35,947 nt of DNA from Pedobacter sp. ASV17 (GCF_016429065.1 NZ_JAELTX010000052.1:1-35947); one strand, 5' to 3'. Counted from the first letter of the stretch, positions 25,024 to 31,784 are shown. Numbers and translations: made by a program. Notes: a model not told the origin generated them from the letters alone.

Positions 25024-26493
25024 ATGAGTACAACAACTATCGTAAAAGAAGTCGAGGATTTCGAGCTGGTTTCGGGTTTAGAGATCCATGTTCAGTTAAA
25101 TACACAATCCAAAATATTCTGTTCTGATAGCGCTGCATTTGGTGCAGAAGCTAACGAGCATATTTCGGCCGTTTCGTTGGGCTTACCAGGTGCCTTGCCT
25201 AAGCTCAACAAAGAAGTAATTGAAAAAGCCATGCGTATTGGTTTGGCCCTTAATTGCGAAATCAATCAGTATAATTTCTTCGATAGGAAAAATTATTTCT
25301 ACGCCGATTTGCCCAAAGGATATCAGATTACGCAAGACAATAGCCCTATTTGTAAAAATGGTTATCTAAATGTGCAACTGGCTGATGGCACCGAAAAACG
25401 TATCGGCATTAACCGTATCCATTTGGAAGAGGATGCAGGTAAAAGCATGCACGATCAAGATGAGTACTATTCACTGGTGGATTTAAACCGTGCGGGGGTT
25501 CCGTTAATTGAGATCGTAACCGAGCCAGATATCCGCAGTGTAGAAGAAGCATCAGCTTTGCTCAATGAAATTAGACAGTTGGTACGCTTTTTAAATGTAA
25601 GCGATGGCAACATGGAAGAAGGTTCTTTGCGTTGCGATGCCAATATTTCTATACGTGAAAAAGGCAGTACCGCTTTTGGTACTCGTTGCGAAGTTAAAAA
25701 CCTTAACTCTATCCGTAATGTGCGCAGGGCCATTGATTTTGAATTTGGAAGACAAGTAGAGGTAGTAGGTACAGGAGGGAAGATCATTCAAAGTACATTG
25801 AATTTTGATGCCGATAAAGGCACCACTTCCCCTATGCGTAGCAAAGAAGAAGCCAATGACTATCGTTATTTTCCAGATCCAGATTTGCCACCAGTAGTCA
25901 TTTCAGATGAATGGCTGGCTAATGTAAAAGCAGCGATGCCAGTATTGCCAAAAGAGATTGCAAAGCAATTGGTTGCCGAACTGGGGATTAACCTTTCTGA
26001 AGCTGTAGTATTGGCTGATGATAGAGGATTATACCAGTATCACAACGAAGCCAAAAAGGCGATCAAGCAATCAAAGAGCTTGGTGAATTGGCTGCTGGGA
26101 AGTATTAGGGCAATCCTTAACGAAAAGCAGATTGATATCTCAGCCTATGCGGTAAAACCTGCGCAGTTGGCTCAAACCATTAATTTGGTGGACGAAAAGA
26201 AAATCTCACAGCAAAATGCCATTCAACAGTTATTGCCTGCTTTAGAAAATAACGCAGAAGCTAATGCAGAAGAGTTGGCGCAACAACTTAACTTACTGAT
26301 TGTTGAAGATGCGGATGCCATTTCGGGGCTTATTGACGAAGTGTTAGCTAAATATGCGGCGCAGGTAGAGGCATACAAAAAAGGTAAGAAAGGCGTTTTA
26401 GGTTTGTTTGTAGGCGATGTGATGAAACTGGCCAAAGGCAAAGCCGACGCGAAGAAAGTAAACGAATTGATTTTGAAAAGATTAGAGGTTTAA
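25024..26493 (+). CDS. gatB: Asp/Glu-tRNA amidotransferase subunit B
   Basis: Part of the GatCAB complex that converts misacylated Glu-tRNA-Gln (and/or Asp-tRNA-Asn) to the correct amidated form. The 489-residue protein opens with the family signature FELVSGLEIHVQLNTQSKIF. It then carries HLEEDAGKS, DLNRAGVPLIEIVTEPDIRS and CEVKNLNSIRNV, which build the kinase-like transamidation site. A helical and YqeY tail domain (about 330-489) for tRNA binding follows. Length is normal. GatA and GatC are not in the window. It is transcribed alone, probably from the promoter near 24980. Confidence 0.97.
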   Translation: MSTTTIVKEVEDFELVSGLEIHVQLNTQSKIFCSDSAAFGAEANEHISAVSLGLPGALPKLNKEVIEKAMRIGLALNCEINQYNFFDRKNYFYADLPKGYQITQDNSPICKNGYLNVQLADGTEKRIGINRIHLEEDAGKSMHDQDEYYSLVDLNRAGVPLIEIVTEPDIRSVEEASALLNEIRQLVRFLNVSDGNMEEGSLRCDANISIREKGSTAFGTRCEVKNLNSIRNVRRAIDFEFGRQVEVVGTGGKIIQSTLNFDADKGTTSPMRSKEEANDYRYFPDPDLPPVVISDEWLANVKAAMPVLPKEIAKQLVAELGINLSEAVVLADDRGLYQYHNEAKKAIKQSKSLVNWLLGSIRAILNEKQIDISAYAVKPAQLAQTINLVDEKKISQQNAIQQLLPALENNAEANAEELAQQLNLLIVEDADAISGLIDEVLAKYAAQVEAYKKGKKGVLGLFVGDVMKLAKGKADAKKVNELILKRLEV

Positions 26494-26571
26494 GCTATAG
26501 GGTTGAAGGTGTCTATACTTAAGCACTGTTCAGTCTAAATACTTAATACTAAAATCTCAATACTAAATTAA

Positions 26572-27687
26572 ATGAAAAGAATAATATTAATTTTAGCGGT
26601 AGTAGTTGCAACGTTCACGGCTTGCAAGGATAAAACGAAATTTACCATTAGCGGCAAGTTAACTAACGCCGATGTAAAGAATAAGGTTTACTTATATGGC
26701 ATGGCCAACAACAGCATGGTTTTGTTGGATTCGACCAATATGTCGCAAGATGGTGAGTTTAAGTTTACCAATACCAAACAAGAGCCTGATTTTTTTAGGG
26801 TGAACTACCTTACCAACGAATATATTGTGATTGCTAAAAATGGCGATCAGGTTAAATTGACTGCTGATGTAACCGACAAAAGCCAGCACTATACCATTGA
26901 TGGTGCCGAGGATGCGGCAAAACTAGCCGAGTTCAACGATGTGAAAATCAAGTTTCAACAAAAGATTTTCGAGGTGAGCAAGCAATTTGAAGAAAAAGTA
27001 GCTGCTGATCCAAGCAAAAGAGATCATCTTTTACAAGAGTTGTCGCCAGTGTACAACAACGCATTAAACGAACTGAATCAAGCCATAATCAAATTTGCCA
27101 TGGATAATAACAAATCCTTAGTGAGCTTTTATGCTATCAGTTTGGTTAATCCAGTAGGAAATGAAAAAGCGATGGTTGATTATGCTGAAAAGGTAGATGC
27201 TAGTTTAAGAGGGCATTCGGCAGTGAAAAACTTCATCGAAAAAGTATCTAGGTTAAAAGCAGTGCAAATTGGCCAAGTAGCTCCAGATTTTTCTATCCAA
27301 AGTATTGATGGTAAAGAGATTAAATTGGCTGATTACCGTGGTAAGTATGTGTTGTTAGACTTTTGGGCTTCATGGTGTGGACCATGCAGAGCTGAAAACC
27401 CTAACGTGGTAAAGGCCTACCAAACCTATAGAAACAGAAATTTTACAGTATTAGGTATCTCTTTAGATAAAGATAAAAATGCTTGGGCACAGGCGATTAA
27501 ACAAGACAATTTAACGTGGGATCAAGCAGGAGAATTGAAGGATTTTGAAGGACCAACGGTAAGGCTTTATCAAGTTGAGGCTATCCCTAGCTCGTTTTTA
27601 CTTGATCCTCAAGGTAAAATCATCGCTCGCGACCTAAGAGGTGAAGAATTGGAGGTTTTTTTAAACAAAACCTTACCTAAACTCTAA
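26572..27687 (+). CDS. TlpA-like thiol-disulfide lipoprotein with DUF4369 domain
   Basis: A 371-residue periplasmic lipoprotein (lipobox FTAC, Cys18). Residues about 22-115 match the DUF4369 domain (TISGKLTNADVKNKVYLYG...), and a helical linker follows. Residues about 232-371 are an AhpC/TSA-TlpA thioredoxin fold with the active site WASWCGPCR (Cys269, Cys272) and the cis-proline region EAIPSSFLLDP. Proteins of this design are common in Bacteroidota and are expected to reduce or exchange disulfides in the cell envelope. No partner gene is adjacent. Confidence 0.93.
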   Translation: MKRIILILAVVVATFTACKDKTKFTISGKLTNADVKNKVYLYGMANNSMVLLDSTNMSQDGEFKFTNTKQEPDFFRVNYLTNEYIVIAKNGDQVKLTADVTDKSQHYTIDGAEDAAKLAEFNDVKIKFQQKIFEVSKQFEEKVAADPSKRDHLLQELSPVYNNALNELNQAIIKFAMDNNKSLVSFYAISLVNPVGNEKAMVDYAEKVDASLRGHSAVKNFIEKVSRLKAVQIGQVAPDFSIQSIDGKEIKLADYRGKYVLLDFWASWCGPCRAENPNVVKAYQTYRNRNFTVLGISLDKDKNAWAQAIKQDNLTWDQAGELKDFEGPTVRLYQVEAIPSSFLLDPQGKIIARDLRGEELEVFLNKTLPKL

Positions 27688-27712
27688 TTTTATGTTAATA
27701 TATAGAGTAGTC

Positions 27713-27740
27713 TTAACAATTTGTTAACTTCACCTTAACT
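27713..27740 (+). promoter_or_regulatory. Triple TTAAC(A/T) direct repeat, Pho-box-like
   Basis: TTAACA (27713-27718), TTAACT (27724-27729) and TTAACT (27735-27740) are spaced exactly 11 bases apart, i.e. 6-base half-sites with 5-base gaps. This is the layout bound by PhoB/PhoP-type (OmpR-family) regulators. It ends 45 bases before the response-regulator start codon, so autoregulation is likely. A TACTTTCG at 27761-27768 could be a weak -7 element. Confidence 0.6.
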
Positions 27741-27785
27741 AAATATTGCAATTGTCTACTTACTTTCGTAACAAATAAAACTGCA

Positions 27786-28475
27786 ATGAGTACAGCTAAA
27801 CAGAAGATATTAATTGTTGACGACGAACCAGATATCTTGGAACTAATTGAGTATAACCTCAAAAAGGAAGGTTACCAAGTGTTTTTGGCCAGTAATGGAC
27901 AGGACGGAATCAACGTTGCTAAGAAGGTTCAGCCTGACTTGATCATCTTGGATATCATGATGCCTAAGATGGACGGTATTGAAGCCTGTCGATTAATGAG
28001 GGCTATTCCAGAGTTTAAAAATACCTTTATGGTGTTTTTAACTGCAAGGAGCGAAGAATACTCGGAAATTGCGGGATTCAACGTAGGAGCCGATGATTAC
28101 ATTGCCAAGCCTATTAAACCTAGAGCATTGGTAAGTCGTATTAACGCGATCTTACGCCGTAATGCAAGTAACGACGAGGTTTCTGAAAACAAATTAGAAA
28201 TTGGCGACTTGGTGATTGACCGTGAATCTTACTTGGTTTATCAAAATGGTGAGAAAGTGGTTTTAGCTAAGAAAGAATTTGAGCTGCTTTATTTGCTAGC
28301 TTCAAAACCTGGAAAAGTTTACACCCGCGAAGCCATATTGAAGAACATCTGGGAAGATTCGGTGGTGGTTACCAACAGAACCATTGACGTGCATATCAGA
28401 AAGTTGAGAGAAAAACTAGGCGAAAACTACGTATCGACCGTAAAAGGAGTAGGATACAAGTTTGAGTTGTCTTAA
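27786..28475 (+). CDS. OmpR/PhoB-family response regulator
   Basis: A 229-residue two-component regulator. The receiver domain (about 7-120) has the acidic pair Asp12-Asp13, phospho-acceptor Asp56 (LIILDIMMP), Thr86 and Lys108 (IAKPIKP), all intact. The C-terminal winged helix (about 135-228) contains KKEFELLYLLASKPGKVYTR and VVTNRTIDVHIRKLREKLGE. Sequence and the 11-base-repeat box upstream resemble PhoB/PhoP. No histidine kinase follows: a terminator begins six bases after the stop, so the partner must be elsewhere. The phosphate role is inference. Confidence 0.93.
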   Translation: MSTAKQKILIVDDEPDILELIEYNLKKEGYQVFLASNGQDGINVAKKVQPDLIILDIMMPKMDGIEACRLMRAIPEFKNTFMVFLTARSEEYSEIAGFNVGADDYIAKPIKPRALVSRINAILRRNASNDEVSENKLEIGDLVIDRESYLVYQNGEKVVLAKKEFELLYLLASKPGKVYTREAILKNIWEDSVVVTNRTIDVHIRKLREKLGENYVSTVKGVGYKFELS

Positions 28476-28480
28476 GATAT

Positions 28481-28507
28481 AAAGTCCCGCACATGCGGGA
28501 CTTTTTT
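28481..28507 (+). terminator. Rho-independent terminator after the response regulator
   Basis: AAAGTCCCGC (28481-28490) and GCGGGACTTT (28495-28504) form a perfect stem with loop ACAT, followed by a T-run. Nearly identical to the terminator at 24217. Confidence 0.93.
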
Positions 28508-28518
28508 ATTTTATTCTC

Positions 28519-28732
28519 TTCGTCATTTTTCCGACCCTTCGGGAGAGAACCGAAGTCCAACGAAGTTAAATCTTTCGATTTGCTTATTCCTTAAATCTCA
28601 CGCGTCATTTCGAACGCAGAGAGAAATCTTTGAACATGCTTATAAGGGTAGAGTTTGGAGATTTACTTCGTAGCTGCTAAGTGGTCTTCGCTACCGAATA
28701 ATCGGTACAAGTTACGTTCTGAATGACAAAAA
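28519..28732. repeat. REP-like repeats between response regulator and WYL gene
   Basis: CGTCATTTCGAACGCAGAGA continues to GAAATCTTT at 28603-28631. A diverged copy starts with CGTCATTTTTCCGA near 28520, and a reversed half copy (TTCTGAATGACA) ends near 28730. Same family as at 7319, 7652 and 24252. No gene is seen in this stretch. Confidence 0.6.
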
Positions 28733-28739
28733 AATGGTA

Positions 28740-29792
28740 TTACAACGCCAAAGCCTGTTGCGCTCCTTTATTCTTTTCTTCTGTATCGTATAAGTTAGCC
28801 ATTGCCGCTATCCTTCGCTTAATGCGTTGGGCTAATATTCTTGGTCCTAATACCTTTACACATTCGCCAAAACCTAGAATTTCGCGTTCCAATTCATAAT
28901 TCAATACTACATCAATTCTGATTACGGTTGTTTTTTCTTTTTCTGCAATAAGCTCTTGGCTGTGATGAAGTGGTTTGGTAATTACGTAAGGAGCGTTACG
29001 ATTGTCAAACTCTAAAATTACTTTATGAGGCCTGTCATTACCGTTCTTTGTAACCCCTATTAAGTCGCTATAATAACGTTCAAAGTCAATGCCCTCGTGT
29101 ACCACAAAAGGTTCGTTTGGCAACTCTTGGAACTCGATAATACGATCTAAAGCCAAATTAAATAATGCACCACCTTTTTTAGCTTTTACAATTAAGAACC
29201 ATCGGTTTCTGTATTCCTTTAAGAGGTAGGGGTAATATATAGAGTTTTGAGATTGCTGTGCTTTGAAAGATTTATACTCAATTAACAGTGCCGATTTGTT
29301 TAAAATGGCCTGATAGAGCTTGGGAATGTATTCCATTCCTTTCAACTGATTGTTGCTCTCCAGTTGGATATAGTTTCCGCCTTCGTGGGTGGATTTGTAC
29401 AGGTTATTCTCCAAGCGAGCAATCATGTCACTCATTTCGTCAAAGTAATTAAAAGCGTTAAACTGCTTTAGAACGCCTACAATCTCCTTCATCTTATCTA
29501 CATCGGCATTGTTAATTGGGACTTTGGTAATGCTGTAGTTGGCGTCTTCATATACGTAAAACCGTTTGTCTTTAACAATGATAGGTGCATTGTATCCCAG
29601 TTTGTCGCTACGCATCAATTGTATATCGGCCTGTATAGTACGTTTGCTTACACCCGAAGTAATTCCCTCAAGTTCATATAACGTTTCGGATACTTTTTCG
29701 ATAAGGTCTTCCAAAGTCCATTTCTTGTAACGGTTTTTTAAACAATCGTCGATGGTTTTGTACCTGATTAATGCCAGCTTGTTAATCGCCAT
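28740..29792 (-). CDS. WYL-domain transcriptional regulator
   Basis: A 350-residue DNA-binding regulator. The N-terminal helix-turn-helix region (about 1-75; GVSKRTIQADIQLMRS as the likely recognition helix part) is followed by a linker. The WYL domain lies at about 150-225, with YYPYLLKEYRNRWFLIVK at 186-203 (the WYL triplet is WFL here) and NLALDRIIEFQEL. A WCX-type C-terminal domain runs to the end. WYL domains in other bacteria bind nucleic acid or similar ligands and switch regulators of DNA damage or phage defence. The gene faces the tRNA-like cluster, slipin and rtcB, so it is the obvious candidate to control them, perhaps by sensing RNA ends. That role is inference. Confidence 0.9.
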   Translation of the reverse strand: MAINKLALIRYKTIDDCLKNRYKKWTLEDLIEKVSETLYELEGITSGVSKRTIQADIQLMRSDKLGYNAPIIVKDKRFYVYEDANYSITKVPINNADVDKMKEIVGVLKQFNAFNYFDEMSDMIARLENNLYKSTHEGGNYIQLESNNQLKGMEYIPKLYQAILNKSALLIEYKSFKAQQSQNSIYYPYLLKEYRNRWFLIVKAKKGGALFNLALDRIIEFQELPNEPFVVHEGIDFERYYSDLIGVTKNGNDRPHKVILEFDNRNAPYVITKPLHHSQELIAEKEKTTVIRIDVVLNYELEREILGFGECVKVLGPRILAQRIKRRIAAMANLYDTEEKNKGAQQALAL

Positions 29793-30071
29793 TTGGTCAA
29801 TTTTTTTGAAGGGTTGAGAAAACTTGTTGATAAAGCTAATAGAAAATATTTAAAGTAAAATGTTTTCTGCGCAATGTATTTGCGTAATTGATTTTTTAAG
29901 AAATATTTTTGAGTGCTATTTAGAAATTATTTGTCTGAATATCAGGTTCTTGCTTTTTAAATTGTAGTTATTTTTTTAGTGCGTAAATATGCTGCGTAGT
30001 AGTACTGGCATCTTTGTAATGTCGCCAGTCGATAAAAGTTCTTTGATTAATATTTATCATGATATAAAGAT
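29793..30071. promoter_or_regulatory. Control region between WYL gene and tRNA-like cluster
   Basis: AT-rich and without a gene. Visible structures are CGCAA-N5-TTGCG at 29870-29884, about 80 bases upstream of the WYL gene, and a 6-bp hairpin ACTGGC/GCCAGT (30004-30009/30024-30029). There is also a palindrome TATCATGATA at 30055-30064. An 11-base word CGTAAATATGC at 29982-29992 recurs inside the tRNA-like cluster at 30262-30272. These are candidate operators or RNA structures. No convincing TTTG/TAnnTTTG promoter pair and no sigma-54 GG-N10-GC element was found. Confidence 0.4.
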
Positions 30072-30121
30072 ATTCCGACCACAAGTTGGAATGGCAACAC
30101 TAAATGAGATTTATCCTATGT

Positions 30122-30233
30122 TGCGGGTTTCTGTATAGTCCCAAAGTATCCAAGTTTAACGAAGGATATGCTGATAAAGGTAATGATAGATTGTCTAATA
30201 CACGTCTACGTGGGTTCGAATCCCGCTTCCGCA
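30122..30233 (+). ncRNA. tRNA-like module with T-arm 1 (possible long linear tRNA-like fold)
   Basis: The T-arm at 30210-30226 has stem GTGGG/CCCGC (one G-U) and loop TTCGAAT, followed directly by acceptor strand TTCCGC. In a linear reading the distant TGCGGG at 30122-30127 can pair with it, giving a 112-base tRNA-like unit. It has a TATCC/GGATA arm (30147-30151/30164-30168) and a D-loop-like ATAAAGGTAATG at 30174-30185. There is no normal anticodon loop. The better partner for the acceptor strand is the adjacent GCGGAA at 30237. Confidence 0.45.
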
Positions 30234-30236
30234 AAA

Positions 30237-30297
30237 GCGGAATAGCTAAGTGGTTAAGCAACGTAAATATGCAGGTTCGAATCCTGCTTCCAAACCA
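30237..30297 (+). ncRNA. tRNA-like module without anticodon arm
   Basis: GCGGAA (30237-30242), then U8-A9 (TA), a D-arm with stem GCT/AGC and loop AAGTGGTTA (30245-30259), an 11-base linker in place of the anticodon arm (30260-30270), and a T-arm GCAGG-TTCGAAT-CCTGC (30271-30287). TTCCAA, an A and CCA at 30295-30297 complete it. D-arm, T-arm and CCA end are all convincing, but the 61-base unit cannot decode. Its own ends pair over only four bases (GGAA/TTCC). Confidence 0.6.
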
Positions 30298-30300
30298 TAA

Positions 30301-30341
30301 TTGGAATCGCATAAGGGTAATGCAATGGAGTTTGGATCCAT
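30301..30341 (+). ncRNA. 5' half-tRNA-like module with UUG (Gln) anticodon
   Basis: TTGGAA (30301-30306), U8-C9, D-stem GCAT/ATGC with loop AAGGGTA (30309-30323), one base (position 26), then a 5-bp anticodon stem ATGGA/TCCAT with loop GTTTGGA (30325-30341). U33 is present, positions 34-36 read TTG (Gln) and 37 is G, as in Gln tRNAs of this phylum. This is exact tRNA geometry for the 5' half. Downstream only a poor T-arm-like hairpin (30351-30369) is seen, with no matching acceptor strand; the matching TTCCAA lies just upstream at 30288-30293. Confidence 0.55.
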
Positions 30342-30575
30342 CTAAAAAGAAGAGATACTTCAAATTTCTCAAAACAACTAGCGTTGTAAAACCACATTTG
30401 GCTCAAGGTAAATAAAACCAAAAAGCAATTTGTGTTTTGCTCAGCAAGTGCTAAACAAATAAGTCATGATTTTTAAGTCAAGCCTTTTGGTGAATGGTTC
30501 GCTATACCTATGTATGTAAATCATCCCATCATCTAAAACCAATCAATTGGCCTCGCTTTTAAACAAACTTATGGA

Positions 30576-30608
30576 TTTGGTTCTTCCGCAAAAAGATAAA
30601 TAAATGTG
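30576..30608 (+). promoter_or_regulatory. Candidate slipin-rtcB promoter (TTTG-N21-TAAATGTG)
   Basis: TTTG at 30576-30579 and TAAATGTG at 30601-30608 (one mismatch to TAnnTTTG) are 21 bases apart, about 64 bases before the slipin start codon. A 5-bp palindrome GCTTT/AAAGC (30619-30631) sits just downstream. If used, slipin-rtcB can be expressed separately from the tRNA-like RNA. The stretch 30371-30575 has a small hairpin (30374-30387) and CTTCCGCAAAA at 30583, a copy of 30226-30236. Confidence 0.35.
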
Positions 30609-30671
30609 CAATTACAACGCTTTTTAAAAGCTAATAATTAATAGAAAATAAATTTTTAACATCAAAAAAAC

Positions 30672-31769
30672 ATGAAAAGAGTAACCATTAACACCAATAA
30701 TGTTGGATTGGTGTTTAAAAGAGGAAAATTAGAAAAAGTATTAACAGCTGGAGTACACTGGATTGGTTTCGGTGAAACTGCAATGATTTATGATATGGGA
30801 AAGGAATATCATTATACTTCAGCAGAATTAGATATTTTATTGCAGAATACAGACTTTGTGAATTTGATTCACTTGGTAACTGTAGCCGACAATGAATTGG
30901 TATTGACCTATCAAAATAAAAATTTCAAAGGTATCATGAATGCCGGAAGGCATGTGATTTGGAAAGGTTTGTCTGAATACAATTTTGTTAGGGTAGATAC
31001 CGGTAAGATTGATATTGACGAAACGATTGATAAGAATTTGTTAGAAAAGATGCCTTTGTTGAATTACATCAGGGCTTATAGAGTCGAGTCTTTCGAGAAA
31101 GGTTTGTTGTTTATCGACGGTAAATTCAATAAAGCATTAGAAGCAGGAAATTATACCTATTGGAAAAATAGCACCAATATTCAGGTTTATAAAGCTGATA
31201 TGAGGCAATTGTGCATGGAGATTAGCGGTCAGGAAATTTTAACCAAAGACAAAGCTCAATTGAGGGTGAATTTTAATATCCAATACAAAATTGAGGATAT
31301 CGAAAAAGCTTTGTTAGACAATAAAGAATTTGATAAACAATTGTACATCATCATGCAATTAGCCTTAAGGGAATTTATTGGCGTGATGACTTTAGACGAG
31401 TTAATGGAAAGCAAAGAAAAAGTTGCTGAAACAGTGATGGGCTTGGCTGCTGCTAAGGTGGCCGATTTAGGTGTGAGATTGATCAATAGCGGTGTAAAGG
31501 ACATTATTTTACCAGGTGACGTGAAAGAAATCATGAACCAAGTATTGGTGGCAGAGAAAAGAGCACAAGCCAACATTGTTACAAGAAGGGAAGAAACGGC
31601 CTCAACCAGAAGCTTGTTGAACACTGCAAAATTAATGGAAGAGAATACGATGTTATACAAGTTGAAAGAAATGGAGTATGTAGAAAAGATTGCAGAGAAG
31701 ATTAACAACATCAGCTTGTCTGGTAGTGGACAAATTGTAGATCAATTGAAACAAATTTTTGTGAAATAA
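30672..31769 (+). CDS. Slipin-like SPFH-domain protein without membrane anchor
   Basis: A 365-residue member of the SPFH/band-7 group. The SPFH core is recognisable at about 175-300 (SGQEILTKDKAQLRVNFNI, then LMESKEKVAE and VRLINSGVKDIILPGDVKE), with a helical C-terminus suited to ring or cage assembly. Unlike ordinary slipins it has no N-terminal membrane helix. Instead the first 165 residues hold three similar units (about 11-31, 76-97 and 143-164) of the form G-L-x-F-x-x-G-K-x-x-x-x-L-x-A-G. It is separated from rtcB by 48 bases holding a hairpin and is surely co-transcribed. A scaffold for RtcB or for RNA is a reasonable but unproven role. Confidence 0.88.
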   Translation: MKRVTINTNNVGLVFKRGKLEKVLTAGVHWIGFGETAMIYDMGKEYHYTSAELDILLQNTDFVNLIHLVTVADNELVLTYQNKNFKGIMNAGRHVIWKGLSEYNFVRVDTGKIDIDETIDKNLLEKMPLLNYIRAYRVESFEKGLLFIDGKFNKALEAGNYTYWKNSTNIQVYKADMRQLCMEISGQEILTKDKAQLRVNFNIQYKIEDIEKALLDNKEFDKQLYIIMQLALREFIGVMTLDELMESKEKVAETVMGLAAAKVADLGVRLINSGVKDIILPGDVKEIMNQVLVAEKRAQANIVTRREETASTRSLLNTAKLMEENTMLYKLKEMEYVEKIAEKINNISLSGSGQIVDQLKQIFVK

Positions 31770-31784
31770 ATTAAATTTAGACGC

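Larger units (their letters stand above)
30072..30370 (+). ncRNA. Cluster of tRNA-like RNA modules upstream of slipin-rtcB
   Basis: Plus-strand sequence contains tRNA building blocks. There are acceptor-like hairpins at 30072-30092 (followed inside by CCA), 30227-30242 and 30288-30306. Perfect T-arms lie at 30210-30226 and 30271-30287, both with loop TTCGAAT, and D-arms at 30245-30259 and 30309-30323. An anticodon arm lies at 30325-30341. Spacing between elements is canonical: the T-stem touches the acceptor strand, and U8-N9 precede each D-stem. Yet no ordinary complete tRNA can be folded; the middle module has no anticodon arm. Bacterial Y RNAs (YrlA), found beside rtcB in other bacteria, also carry a tRNA-like module. 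Alternatives are a decayed tRNA array or permuted tRNAs. Transcription is not proven. Confidence 0.6.

Noticed and set aside
29941..30071. Sigma-54 promoter for the rtcB locus, as in RtcR-controlled operons
   Set aside because: No GG-N10-GC pair in a fitting context was found, and no RtcR-type activator is present.
30072..30370. Ordinary tandem tRNA genes
   Set aside because: No unit folds into a full cloverleaf: one lacks an anticodon arm, one lacks a 3' half, and acceptor strands match the neighbouring unit better than their own.
30072..30370. Attachment-site remnants of an integrative element
   Set aside because: No integrase, phage or plasmid gene is nearby, and several different tRNA parts (D-arms as well as 3' ends) are present rather than repeated tRNA 3' ends.
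30100..30415. Open frames of about 90-103 codons on both strands across the tRNA-like cluster
   Set aside because: They run straight through T-arms, D-arms and acceptor hairpins, have no family resemblance, and the sequence is better explained as structured RNA.
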